A stretch of 64,000 nucleotides of DNA from Dryococelus australis (lineage: Eukaryota > Arthropoda > Insecta > Phasmatodea > Phasmatidae): positions 307,746,666 through 307,810,665 of the forward strand of contig CM057009.1 of NCBI GenBank assembly GCA_029891345.1, given 5' to 3'. The notes below the pieces were generated by a model. It was not told the DNA's origin. It ran no database searches and worked only from the letters and a program-made list of their open reading frames with translations. Numbering within the stretch: position 1 is the stretch's first letter; the number at the start of each line of letters is the position of its first letter. Made by a program: the position numbers and the translations under genes. Below, piece by piece: positions 9,901 to 22,680 of this stretch.

Positions 9901-11626
9901 CTTCACCCTGCGGGCTAGAGTACATTCCTAGCTACGCCCTTGTTTCAAATAATATGCCAATGTTTTAATGAGTGCCATATAAATGTCCGTTGTAAGTACA
10001 GTACCTTGTTTTCCATACATAAGCAGTGCCGTTACTCGTATCATTTTCCATACATTAATATTACTCGTACGTTAAAATCTAAACCAATGCAGTCTTCGGG
10101 GGGGGGGAAGAAATAATCATCGTACCTTTTGGATGCACGACAAAGCACCTACATGGTTGCATTTGTACCCCTGACCCCTGCGAGATGTTTTGCCTGCCAT
10201 TTACAAGTTTCTATTAGCACTTTAGATAACGTGTGGGTATGGACGGATGCGTTCTTTCTTCCCTTCTGCTATAGAAACTTGTATGCCTTCTGCTGTGCCC
10301 ATGAGTATAACAGAAAGTAGCAGAAAATGGGCATCGTGTAATGCCGGTTTAAACGATTCACGTCTCTCACAGAAATTAGGCACCAGAAACTTCTTAAAAC
10401 TTTTTTAAATATCGGAAGAAAAACGGTTCTGAAAATATGATACACTACCTTCTGCTAGTATTATACTACCATATTACCATTAACATTGTTAAGTGGTAGA
10501 GGAATGCTAGTAAAAAGGAGAACATACCCACAATAAAAGAATCGAATCTACATTTGATGTACGAATTAACACTCCTTGTTATGAGGATGATCGTACATGT
10601 TATAAAATATATTTCGTTAGTTTAGTATAATCGTGCAAACAAAATGAGTGGTCGTTAATGAAAAAAGTATTTATTCATTCAACAAAACATGGGGCACACA
10701 TAACATAACTACTTAAGGAAAAGTAAATTATAATTATATAAATATGCCACAAAGATAACACACAAGAATGTGTGTTACACATGTGTGTCACAGATCATTC
10801 CAATTTGTACGTAGTGTACATAAATTGTTGTCATTGTACATTTGTAGGCTAGGAGACGACAAAAATTCCAGAATACACAAAAAACGTTTGACACAGTCAA
10901 GATATTTAATACTTTTTCTGTTATTCTTGGCAACTGTACACTATGAACAGAGAAATGTATTGATACGACTGCGTTTATATACCCCTGCACACAGTAATGC
11001 AGCGTAAGCTGCGACATCTGAAGTAAAGTTGGATGTACAATATAAATATTAAAGCATTATATTATGCGTTAAGTTGTGTGCAGAAGAAACGTATGTGCGT
11101 TCTCATATGTTTTGGTTCCCAGTGGAACTTATCAGGTCGTGTGCGTTGGTGGGATTTCCTTAAGCATTGAAAGAAATCGTTTTTTTAAAATATCTTTAGA
11201 TAATGTTGAAGCTACGGTCAATTAGCACAGAGCAGTCGGTGTTGTTGGTGGGAAACTGTTATTTACAGTAATGTAAGTATAAAAAATATGACAAAGGCGT
11301 GTGTGTGCACATGTTGACGATTATATTTGTTTACAAATAATAAGCTTCTCTAATAGCAAATGTCGGCTTTGAAGTACGATCTACTTCAATATGGTTGTTT
11401 TTTACGAGGTGTTGTTACGAACAAAAGTTATCATGACAGGCTTACTGCCTGTTAAAATTAACTGGAATTAAGAATTAAAACATTAATGTAAAACTGAAAA
11501 TACAGAAGACATGTTTTTGTATGACGGAGAAGCACCTACTACATAATTCTAAATGCATTAGGTTTGGTATTCTAAACGTAGGCCGTGTCCTAAATGGCAG
11601 ATTGTGTTGACAAACAAAATTGGGCG
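9901..11626. other. No recognisable gene
   Basis: Mixed AT-rich DNA with a G run at about 10098-10106. The 80-codon frames near 10768-11017 overlap on both strands, lack recognisable motifs and are probably chance. Confidence 0.45.
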
Positions 11627-11930
11627 ACTGAAAAGTTTCCATTCAGAATGGTTACCATTCCCGAAATTTTGCATCCGTACTTGCGCAGCAAAATCCGGAA
11701 TGGTAACCGTTCCGATTTCATTAGCAAAGCACTGCGTCACTAAATCCTGAAAAGTATTCATTGTAGGAATGGTTACCATTCCGGATTTTTGTGCCAACAT
11801 TCACATCCCAAATATCCTGGAAAGTGTCCACAGTCAGAATGTTTATAATTCCGGTAGGTGTGTTTTTTTAGTTGTCATTCACAAAAGCCTGAAAACTGTC
11901 CAGTCCCTGAATGGTAACCATTCAGGGCTC
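11627..11930. repeat. Tandem array of about 70-bp units, each with a palindrome
   Basis: Five units each hold a dyad around GAATGGTTACCATTC: 11646-11661, 11697-11713, 11766-11782, 11837-11852 (decayed) and 11905-11927. Centre spacings are about 51, 69, 71 and 71 bp. The last, CCCTGAATGGT/A/ACCATTCAGGG, has 11-bp perfect arms around one central base. The segments between the dyads share CCTGAAAAxTGTCCA, so the whole unit is duplicated. The dyads are better conserved than the rest in four of five copies. Confidence 0.8.
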
Positions 11931-14900
11931 AAGTGCGAAAATATGTTGCCAATATTACAGTAATATTACAAATAGCACATAAATATGTTAAATTGCACAA
12001 CACAAGCACACATTATTTCTCAATGCAAATAGGCTACACACGACAATCATTTGCGGAGATACTCCAATCTTCGCTGAAGTTTGTTCAGAATCTTATGATC
12101 TATCTAGTTGCTGTAAAGGATGCAAATACGCATGTATATCGGAATGTATCACGTATCGAGCCGAGTGGGGTATGCCTATATGAACAAGTACATTCCTAGG
12201 TTCGGACACAGCCCTAATGACAGTTGAATCGACACATTGAACGAAATGATTATTTGTACGAACATTCACCTATGTAGTAGATCACAACCCCAAACTGTAA
12301 ACATTGTGTTCAACTGTAGACCGTCGTGCGTCTAACATATATTTCTCCATTATTGAAAAATGATTTCCTGCCCATTTCCTTTCACATAATAACGGGACGA
12401 AAAGTTAATTGAGATGTATGACATCATTCATGATTAATATGACGTTTGTAATTAACAGTACTCGTATTTTACAATGAACACCTAAACTATAGTAAAATAA
12501 TAGATTATAATTAAAAACAATGATTGTTATATATTTATGATAATTTATTTTCGTAGCGGTACGTAAGATCAAACAGTAGTTGATATCACTGTATATTTCC
12601 GCAAACACATAATTCTACGACATAAACGAAACACATGCCATGGTCGCCACTAGTAAATCATGAGTTTGGTATACACAGCTGCAACGAATTCTGGTAACTC
12701 GCGTGTGACAGGCACGCCTCTGGCAGATCTTGAACGAACACGTGGGTGAGCCTAGGACAGGGTTATAACATACTCTTACCGACTGCGGAATTGGCAACAC
12801 CGCGCGGTTGACGTCATCGAGAACACTAGCGCTCCTCTGGATCAACAGCGGAACTAACACATAAAACTGGTCAGACTTTTTCCTGTCCCATGGCCACTCT
12901 AGTGTATATCTTTACTCAATTGTGTGGCGACGCTCGGAGAGATCTAGAACATTGCGGACTGGTGGGACCTGGACTAAACTGAGGTGGGACTGAATAAATA
13001 TGTAATAAGGACTTTATTGTAAATATTGGAACTGTCGAATATGAACACATAATTTATAAAATAATTGAATAGGTTTTAATACTTTGTGTATTGGGACTGA
13101 TTTGTTGTCATTAATTTCTTTCAAGTAACTGTAATTTGTGTATTGATTAAAATCATTAATTGTTTACACCATGTGATAAGAATTTATTTTGAGAATTTGG
13201 GTCGAGAGAAAGTTGTTTGTATTTATTGTGAATAAAATTAGAAAATTATAGTATACTCTTTTATTTAATTAAGACTTCCAATCCTTAACTAACCTTGTTT
13301 AGCTCACTGACTTTGAAAAAATTGTGTCAGTATTCTTTCTGAGGTCCGAAAAAATATGAAGCGGTGGCAATATCACACTCTTCAATAAACATTATTTAAT
13401 TATTTGAACTATTGATATATTTAATTTTGGTCTTTAATTGTATGGATTTCGAGTGATATGGTAATTAATTTGACAAGAATTTGAAGGAAAAATTGCCCCC
13501 ATTAAGAAAATTTGTTAAAAAGAGGCTTTGTGCTTATCGTTTTGATTATATATCCATTTGTAAAACTAGGTATTATTTGCATCTGTAATTGCTATTACCC
13601 CAACGATAAGCTTTCAGAAATAAACTGTACATTTTGCAAAAGAAAATAAAGTTTTTTTTAACCGATTTTATTCGAATTTTGAATTATGTATATTAAGTAG
13701 AAAGGCTTATTTGTTGGTATTGCCGTAATTTTTTAAGGATATTGTTGCTTAAAGATACTTATTGAAGCTATAAAAACTGTTGAAGTTACTTGCAATGACG
13801 AGTGCAACTATACATACGCCGCACAAGGTCTGTGCCTCGCTCTTCCTGTAGCAGACATAAAAAGTCCCCAGATCAGCAGATTTGATGTGAGCTACACAGC
13901 AGTTTTCAAGCGTGATAAATGACCTAAATAGATGCGCAAAGTAATCGTGACAGCCGTATGAATATCTGGCAGTGATTTAAATAGGTTGAATGAAAAGGGA
14001 CGCGAGAGGTAGTTTGGACCGCGTGCTAAACTGCCTGCAAAATTAGCCATTCAAAAATAGTGTTCAGATTGCACTGAGAGCTCTGTACACGTGATAGTAC
14101 CTATATATGCCAAAAAGGTTCTGGACGACTTCGACATACCATACGGAGGCAGAAGAGTATGTTTGTCAGGCAGGCATGAACAGATTCATCGGCTTTCTTG
14201 GTCATCATTGAGTGAAGTGCAGCGTCTTCACTAGAGCATCGTGTCCCATCCAGAATAATGTCCAGATGTTAACGACATGTTCTGTCTTTAAAACTTCAAA
14301 ACTGTCACTTCTGCCATAACCAGAGAGCAGCGTGGAAAAGCTGAAGGCTGTCGATATTGTATTTAACGACGAATCAAGTTCTACTTTGGGAAATGATGAT
14401 CCACGTGACCGAGATTCGAGCAACGAAACTGGACATTCCAATCCCTGTCTCACTTAAAAGGAACACACGACCATAGTTCTTTCGTGATGATGTGTTAAAC
14501 CATTGTAAGTGATCGCGATTCGTCCTGGTAGAGATATGCGTTTCTTATAATTTATTGAATTCCACTGAAAACTTTCTAACAGCCCTTTGTGCGACCCTTC
14601 ATAACCAACTTTCCATCCGTGTCTTTATTCGCCCATTGAATGTTTATGGGGTCAGTTCGGACGTCAGCTTCTTTCATGTTGAAATGTCCGTGCTTTGTAG
14701 CGTAAATTGTAACAATTTTTTTTTTTTGCAAATCTGCTTCATAATAACATACAATGCGGTTCGATTCCATGCCTTATCCTATCGACGCGTGTATCCAAAC
14801 ACAAAATGTTCCGATGAGGTACTAAATGTGTCTACTGTGCCGCAAACGCGCGGAACACTGGCTTGTTGCAATGATACAACAAACGCTAAGCTATGCAGTT

Positions 14901-16750
14901 ATAAGTGCTATTTCTAATTGCGACGAAAATTCCATAAGTTTGACTTGGCTCTAAAAAATGCTGAATAATTAGGAGTAAGTGCGTGATTGGTTGATTTGTC
15001 ACGTCTAAAGTAGTGGAGCAAATATCCCTCTAACCACCTTCCACCTTCATAATTTTAAGACAGCTGAGCGTCCGCTTTTACAAGAACACGAAATCACGTC
15101 GGCAGGCCCTCCATGAACATTACTTAATAAGGGCCAAGGAGGAGGGAACAAGGAATGGGAAGGAGGGGGCAGTAGTATATTATAAATCCCTCCCCTTCCC
15201 AAATGTTGTTGGTGGTGTACAGAGTAGCATTTGTACCCACAGAATATTATATTACTCTCACACACCATTATTAAATTTTATACTTATTATATTGTGCACT
15301 AAGAGCATTGTAAATTTCAGCAATATATTGTAATATGCTCTAGCAGTCAATTTTTATCTTGATAAATCCCCACACACTCAGGTACCAGACTTTCGTATCT
15401 CTGCTGTCCTAATCCTGCTACCATGCTTTGCCATGAACACACAAAATAAGTGCGGTTACCTAGTTACTTAAGTAGGAGGAATATTTCGCAGTTGCGGCAA
15501 AGCAAGAATAAATCTGTTCTGTTTTGAACAACTGGAGCTGACTCCCTCACCGATATATTATTTTCGATAATGGCTTTTTTTTTTTGTAAATCATAGAAAA
15601 ACGGCTTATTTTTTCTAATGAAATACAAAATCATTACTGATTGGTTGTGCCTTGGTACGAGAAACGTGCTATAGAATAAACGGTTTCGCTTAAATAATAT
15701 AATATTTTATTCACTATTTGTATTTAAAAATATTATTGTATTTCTTTGGTATCAAATATTTTCCACAAAGTCATCAAAATTGACTTAAACTTTTCGCAAT
15801 ATATTTTAATTTGATTCCACTAAAGTTAAATATATATGTGTATACCTAATATTATACACAGCACATTAAATTTATAAAGTTACGGGTTATAAAACCATAA
15901 AGCACTGTAATTAATTTGGGGGAATCAATTAAATAGCACAGTATGATACTTAAATTAAATGTAATATCCTGCATGTAATAATTAGGTTGAATAATTAATG
16001 TGATGACGGGAATACTTCTACCTAGAAATATTAATATGGTAACTTCAATTAACTTAAGTTTTCTATGCAATATTTTGTTAACATGACTTACACACTTAAA
16101 CATTTAACAGCTACTTGGTCTCCTCATTGGAGTGAAGCTGTCACATTTACATCACAAGGTGGACGCAATAAGCAACATATTTGTTATGAATGAACCAATA
16201 CCGTTTCGTAAATGCTGAACACAGAAAAGTCACAAGTGTTCAACCATTCTTCTGAATCATATCAAACTACCCAAATACAACTTTGTATTGTTTTTGTATG
16301 CCCTAAAACAATTAGCAGTAGAAATTTATAATTTATATAGTTCTTCCGAAAACAAAGTAGGTAACAGTAGTAACAGAAGCTAACAGTTTTGGCTGCTGCT
16401 GCTTCTCCGTGAAAATGGAGGCTGCGATGTCTTCTGAAAGGTAGGCAAGGAAAACGACAGTGTTGCGGCTACTACCCAGAAGCCAAGATTTGCCAGACAA
16501 CGGCTGCAAAAGCCTGCGAACTTTATTTCTTCCAAGCACCTTAGCAAAATTTAACTGCACCTCACAGATAATGCGTGGATACAAATACATATATCGGATC
16601 TATTTTTTTGTTCGTACATCCCCATTATTTCAGATATTTCATTTTAATTGATGTTTTAAATGTTGACTGTCAATGCCATTATGATGAACTGAAATATTAC
16701 ATTGCTTTATTCTCTACGAGATTTGTTCTATTCTCTGTTTCATATTACTT
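11931..16750. other. Long stretch without a supported gene
   Basis: No frame longer than 120 codons. The 120-codon frame at 14555-14917 has no recognisable domain. A GC-richer island at about 12640-12980 ends before an AATAAA at 12992 and could be the edge of an old LTR or gene end, but I find no matching partner, primer-binding site or coding region. Poly-T and poly-A tracts (14717-14727, 15577-15586) could be tails of retroposed copies. Confidence 0.35.
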
Positions 16751-16760
16751 CAGTAAATTT

Positions 16761-16986
16761 GTTCACCACAAAGGCGAACCGGGTTCATTCCCCGGCCGGG
16801 TCACTGGATTTTCGCACGTGGGAATAGTGCCAGACGATGCAGTTGGTCGGTGGGTTTTCTCGGGGATCTCCCGTTTCCCCTGCCCCTTCAGTCCGGAGCC
16901 TCACCCCTCACCATATTCACTTAACTCACCCTCATCTGCTCTCAAGGCCTCACTGTAAAGAGCCGCCCAAATCTCTTTACTCTTCA
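16761..16986 (+). mobile_element. tRNA-derived SINE, 5'-shortened copy
   Basis: Flanked by a perfect 10-bp target duplication CAGTAAATTT at 16751-16760 and 16987-16996. The body keeps a B-box-like GGGTTCATTCCCCGG and then the same tRNA-unrelated region as the copy at 17500-17752, including TGGTCGGTGGGTTTTCTCGG. The A-box half of the tRNA head is missing although both duplications are intact, so the copy inserted short or suffered an internal deletion. Confidence 0.85.
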
Positions 16987-17499
16987 CAGTAAATTTTTAC
17001 AGACACTGTGACCAACCTACACAACATGTAAACAGTAAACGCCATCGTTTGCAAAGTACTAAGTGAGCTGATGGTTTGTTGCAGGATGCGTGTTATTATG
17101 TTGGCAATCTTTGCGATGATTATGAAAGAAAATTGTAATCGACATTAAACATTGTAATTTGAAAATTTAAAATGATTTTACATTTATGTTTCATATTATG
17201 CTCTTAGAATAATGTACCATTATTAGTTATAGAGTGAGGGCTTTAAAATCACAGTAAAACCATGTATTATGTTAGAGCATGCGAACGTTACAGTAACGTG
17301 AAACGTCTCCATCCGCCCAGTGAATGCCGGACACTGAGCTTACTTCCGTAATCATTTATCTATATGTGAGAGAAGTCCGTGTTGGTGGTGTTCTAATACT
17401 TCATTATTTTAGTATTTGCGTATTTAATTAAATGCAGTTCGCCATATGTAATTATTAAAAACAGTATCCACAGTGAAACGAGATATCGACATGTGTTTG

Positions 17500-17752
17500 G
17501 GGGCCACGGTGGCTGAGCGGTTAGCCTGCTCGCCTCCCACCAAGGTGATCCGGGTTCAATCCCCGGCCGTGTAACACCGGATTTTCTCATAAGGGAATCG
17601 TGCCGGACGATGCCGTTGGTCGGCGGGTTTTCTCGGGGATCTCCAGATTCTCCGCCCCTTCATTCCGGTACTGCTCCATTCTCAACTTAATCACCCTCGT
17701 CGGCTCTCAAGACCTCGATCTTAAGAGTCTTCCAAATCTCTTCACTCACTCG
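17500..17752 (+). mobile_element. tRNA-derived SINE, full-length copy
   Basis: Flanked by a perfect 10-bp duplication CATGTGTTTG at 17490-17499 and 17753-17762. The head is tRNA-like: A box TGGCTGAGCGG (17510-17520) and B box GGGTTCAATCCC (17552-17563) at normal pol III spacing. A body shared with 16761-16986 follows (GGTTTTCTCGGGGATCTCC, CTCTCAAGACCTC). No poly-A tail is seen; the element ends in CTTCACTCACTCG. The tRNA of origin is not determined; the leucine/serine-like head is a guess. Confidence 0.9.
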
Positions 17753-17762
17753 CATGTGTTTG

Positions 17763-19019
17763 CCGCTTTGTTAAAGGGTTTGTTGTGTGCTTTGGTCCGC
17801 CATTTTCCTTGATCGTCGTGAAGCGCGGCCGACAAACTATTTACGTTGTGTATTTTAAATGTGTTGGTTTCAGTAAACAGTTCAGATGATATGTTAATCA
17901 AATAAGTCAGCCAATAAGCGATTTCGTATCCGTGGCCGACAATAGTGATTTTCGTGAAGTAATCATCAAAGGTTCGCCATGTGTTTAGGAAGTACGAAAT
18001 AAACAGTAAGCGTGTGTTTAACGAATAGTGTTTCTTTTTTATTGTTGTTGGAATATTTTAAATACATTTTGTCATTCAAAAATTATTACTTGCCCTAACA
18101 TATTTTATTGAAATTCTTAACGAGTTATTCTTGTTAAGTTAAATTTGCTGAAAATGTTTACGTTATGTATTTCGCACATCGGTATTAACAGCGAAGTATT
18201 TATCGCGTTTTGTTCTTGCGGGAGGTTTGGCCCTAATAATCGCCCTTTTAGTGTGAATCGTTATATTAAAAAATCCATAAATTTGAATGTGCGAGTACTA
18301 CTTCACTAAACATTTTGAGGATTTCCCGCATTGGTATTAACAGTGAGACTTTTATAGCATTTAGTTCCTTAGATGAAATCACAACATTAGAGTTACAGTT
18401 GTTTAAATGTTTTTTCCGTACGACTAACATTTAACACTACATAACCAAAACAATGTAAGTTTATTTGCTCCTCTCTCATAAGAAAAACAGTAAAACAATA
18501 ACGTCTCACGAAAGACGTTAAACTATAGTTCCCCACACCACAAATTAAATACGCAGTACCCTAACTAGTATATTACTTGGTTATAGCAAAAATAAAACAT
18601 TTGTGAATGACAACCAACCATGGTAACCTAAGTACTGGACTGAAGGTGTCAGGATTTCAATGCCTGTCATTGGATTCGTAGTTTGTATACAAATAACGTT
18701 TTCTTCACCGACAGAACAACTGTGGTGGAGGGATTCATTGTCGCCACACTTCTTTTTGGTAACTGTCGAAATTTTCTTGTTATATGAAACGGAGAGTATG
18801 AGTTTTAATTGCGAATTAAAATACACTATATTTCTGCCAATTTATGTGTTAGTTTGGATGTCATAACGATCCTGCAATGAAATAAAGAAACGTATCCTGG
18901 TGTCATTAAACGTCGCTTAACTGGACACTAATATTGTTACTACAGATTGCAAAAGAGATGGTGACAATACAACTATTCTGCACCCAACGATTACAGAAAG
19001 GAACTTAAAATATGCCTGT
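17763..19019. other. AT-rich DNA with a short direct repeat
   Basis: The segment TCGGTATTAACAGCGAAGTA with the following TTTATCGCGTTTTGTTCTT (about 18178-18216) recurs, diverged, at about 18330-18372, suggesting an old duplication of about 150-bp step. No gene is recognised. Confidence 0.4.
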
Positions 19020-19023
19020 CACT

Positions 19024-19440
19024 CATTTTGTATGATCATAATTGTACAACCATATAAACAAGGCCACATATATGTACATGTGCGTGAATGTAACACGCAT
19101 TCACGCATACATAGGTTTATAAATATATTCCTAAATACACAAATATTTCAAAATATACTTTCCACTATAAATGTTTGCATTCATTTACATCACTTTTATT
19201 CATTTATAAACACGCAAATACATACATAAATTCATATATGCACTATGTAAATACATAAATAAACCATTATATACAAACATAAATACGTAAATATGTACCT
19301 ATGAAGGACCAACATATACTAACAACACAAATACATACTTGTAAACACATAAGTCTACACAAAAACCAAATGTCCCCACTCATATACATTTACGACGACG
19401 CACATATATACACATATGCATTAACACATACCAAGGCACA
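19024..19440. repeat. CATA/ACATAAATA-rich low-complexity tract
   Basis: Many irregular copies of ACATAAATACATA, ATATACACATA and similar words over about 400 bp. The overlapping frames have His/Ile/Thr-rich translations typical of such sequence. Confidence 0.7.
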
Positions 19441-19539
19441 CGCGGACTTGGGGACATTCCTGCTGGCATTCAGGAAATGTGTTCGCATAAATTCCCCCGA
19501 GTGAATTCAATTGCGGGCATTTGAAATGTAGGCCACGTG

Positions 19540-19810
19540 ACGGCCGCATTAGCTCAGCGGATCGTGTCTATCTGGGGGGGAACCACTGTAGGTTTATCGA
19601 GTCGCACTGCTACCTACATCTTCCTGCCTCTCCCGGCTGCACGGTCGCATGGGTGGGCGACCTGGTCCACCAGGCCGCGCTGCTCAGCGCTGCGAGCTTG
19701 AAGCGATGTGATTTGCGGATCTCTGTTGCGGTAACTCGTGTCACTATTCACAAAAAACTCCGGACGAAACTCTGGCTGTGTGCCGTCGCTACACGAGGCC
19801 GGTACCAACT
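19540..19810 (+). mobile_element. Probable tRNA-derived SINE
   Basis: GGCCGCATTAGCTCAGCGG (19542-19560) holds a clear A box; a degenerate B box (GTAGGTTTATCGAGTCGC) lies about 35-40 bases on, with an inserted G run. A GC-rich body runs to about 19810, contrasting with the AT-rich flanks. No duplications were found, and it has no second copy in the window, so the right boundary is approximate. Confidence 0.5.
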
Positions 19811-21139
19811 ATTTTCGCTAAGCTTGTTGAAAGCTGGCAAATGGTTTTACTTTGGACATTACTTAAAATTACAGTTTTTTTCGGACATGGCCAAATTTAC
19901 CTACCGTCTGTTTATTTCGTTCGTTATTAATTTAGCAATTTAAATAATAATGCTTTGTTCCTTCTTTCAGCCCATTACGTTTCATTTTTTGCCGTACGTA
20001 TATAAATACAATTATAAAGCTTTTAATGGCCGGTGTACGTGCGTCCACCAAATCAAGCTGTGCAAATATTGCGAATATAACTATTTTGCTATCTCGCAAA
20101 TTCTTGCTCTAATGAACATGCAACCAAGAGAAACTTAATTCAAAAGCAACCATTTATTGCCGTTTTGCTAAGACTCCACAATATGGAAATGCCTGTTTTA
20201 ATTCGTTACCAATTTTTTTGCAGCTGTTCAAGCCAGCAGTTATGTGAAGATGCGTGAATTCTGAACATATATTTTGGGGTTATTTTTTATAAAAACCATA
20301 AACAGTATCTCAGAAATAGTAATATATGTGAAGCGGGAAGTCTTTAGACGCGATAAATTATGGTTTTAAATGTTTTTGTTAGAAAGTAGGTTTCGACTGA
20401 TGGTTGAAATCCTTTAGACAATAAATTTAAAAAAGACATCGGCAAACGATAATTTTATGACCAGCTAATTTGGTTAGAACTTACTAATTTTTTCAGTGCT
20501 TATGTTGAAATTAATAAGAAACACTTTTATTTGTTTTCTTCTTCTTCTTCTTCTTCTTCATTATCCGTTAGAGTCTTTTAGGGACCACGAGCCTATTTCA
20601 ATGCTTCGTCCTTGGTTGTTGCTTTTTCTTCCTCCAGTACTGCTTCATCTTCTCACTATGTATCTTTTTCCTCTCCTCGTTTATGTTGTCAAATATCATG
20701 GTATAAATTTCCAAGAACAATGTCTTAATTAAAGAGAATTAAATAAAAATAAGAATTTGTTTCGTTCGGTTAAATTGCGAGTTTACAAAGAGTCCTATTC
20801 TTTTTCTAAAATTAGAACTATACACAACCATTTTTAATTTTGTACGGCTTTTATTTCCCCTTAATACCACTCTGCTGAACGCAAGCAACGCGGTCGTTTC
20901 CCATGAACAAACTATATTGCTTGACACAGTAGATGCGACAGTTTCAGCTATGTTAGCTGCCATACGTTCAGATTAGGGCTCAAATGACTGACCTTTCTCT
21001 TAAGTGGATCCCTCACACTCGTCCGTTTTCGTAGCTCCGAAACGCGACGACTAGATTCGTCAGTTACTTGCTGGTAAATGATCATGTTTTTTTCTGTACT
21101 CGTGCAATCAGACGAAGTCTAGCTGCGCTTAAAACATGA
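19811..21139. other. No recognisable gene; (CTT)n microsatellite
   Basis: A TTCTTC tract at about 20536-20559 lies inside a chance Leu/Pro-rich plus-strand frame. The remainder is AT-rich and featureless to me. Confidence 0.45.
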
Positions 21140-21540
21140 GACCTATCCTCACTGAAGACGGCTGAATGGCCAACTTAAACTCCGATTGGGACAGCCGGGG
21201 AAAGAAGGATGTTGCGCTAACAGAAGGGAAAGTAGTAACAAACAAAGGGGCAAAGAGCACCACTTATAACTTGACACCTAACCTCACCGAAGACGGCTGA
21301 ATGGCCAACTTAAACTCCGATTGGGACAGCCGGGGAAAGAAGGATGTTGCGCTAACAGAAGGGAAAGTAGTAACAAACAAATGGGCAAAGAGCGCCACTT
21401 AAACTTGACACCTAACCTCACCGAAGACGGCTGAATGGCCAACTTAAACTCCGATTGGGACAGCCGGGGAAAGAAGGATTTTGCGCAAACAGAAGGGAAA
21501 GTAGTAACAAACAAACGTGCAAAAAGTGCCACTTAAAAGA
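21140..21540. repeat. Tandem triplication, unit 134-135 bp
   Basis: GACGGCTGAATGGCCAACTT begins at 21157, 21292 and 21426. Units are near-identical (GGGACAGCCGGGGAAAGAAG, AACAGAAGGGAAAGTAGTAA), so the duplication is recent. The minus-strand frame through it simply translates the repeat. Confidence 0.9.
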
Positions 21541-22394
21541 AATCGTTTTTAGCAACATGCAAGTCAACATAAATATTTAGAATGTTTGCTGCTGGTTTTT
21601 TGACTCTCGCACGTCACAGATAACTTATTAGAAGCCATATTTTTTTGGGATTGAATGTAAAATTAATTACTTTACATGTGAAAAAACTTACAAATGGTTA
21701 AACTTGAGCCAAAATTGTATTTTAAAAATCCATTTAAGCCCGGCTGCGTTATGTATGGTTTTAATTAAAAAATATTAATATGACTCTTTGTAACCTCGCA
21801 ATTTAACCTACTGACACAGATACTTATTTTTATTTTATTCTCTTTATTTGAGACATTGTTCTTGGAAATTTATACCCCGATATTTTACGGAACACAAACG
21901 AGAATTAATCCTTAGGTTGTGTACAAGCCATACTTGATGTATGGTGGCAGGAAGCTGCTCTGGCAGAGGCTAGCCACATTAAACAACATATCTCAACACA
22001 AAATACAATACCTGGAGTCTAAAAAAACTACTGCTACAGGTACTAAAATCCTTAAGTACAGTTATGAACTTGCTTATTTCCTGTAAAACTAGTGTGAGAC
22101 TCGTATCTACAAGTTAAAATCCATCTTTGTAGATAAGTTTTTGAAACAAAAACTTTCAAACATGTGAGTTATGTTACAGAAATATCCACAATTGTTACCT
22201 TTTTTTCTGCACTTCTGAGGCCCGAGGTAGATATTGTTTACAATTTCGTCTGCACCGAATGTACATATACTGTATTTGTAATCTTTAATAGGGGTTCACT
22301 TTTTTTTTGTGTTTATGGTAGCTCTATATTAAATATGTGGACGTTTGAGGCTGACGAAGACAATGCTGCATGTTTATGCCAGCCATAGAGGTAC

Positions 22395-22680
22395 TTGCCA
22401 AGAAACAAGTTGTTGACAGTCAATCAATTTTCATTTAAAGAGAGATGCAGGTTAAGTAATGCACAGTTGAAAAAGTTTCTGGCGAAAAAGCTGGAACCCT
22501 TGAAATCTAAAGTAACATATTTTAAAGATTGTCAGACGCAAAAACACTGCAAATTGGGTTCCAGTGGCTTGTTAAGGGTGGACGGTATCACAGAATAGCA
22601 ACATAATAGTAATCCAGAAAAGGCACACTTAAAGTTGTCAGCTAGTCACAGTGTACAACTCATCAACAATTTTAGAATAA
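22395..22680 (+). pseudogene. Possible retrotransposon pol remnant (BEL/Pao-like)
   Basis: A 67-codon frame ends in LGSSGLLRVDG, and in a shifted frame SNPEKAHLKLSASHSVQLIN follows. Order and spacing recall the BEL/Pao pol segment DGxLRVGGRL..S.L....KHPxxLP..HxxTxLI just before the integrase zinc-binding domain. The match is short and no reverse transcriptase or LTR is visible, so this is tentative. Confidence 0.3.

Noticed and set aside
12640-13000. Solo LTR ending near the AATAAA at 12992
   Set aside because: No TG...CA ends with a target duplication could be defined and there is no second copy in the window.
17510-17575. Functional tRNA gene
   Set aside because: Followed by a SINE body shared with a neighbour and bounded by target duplications; stem pairing at the acceptor is poor.
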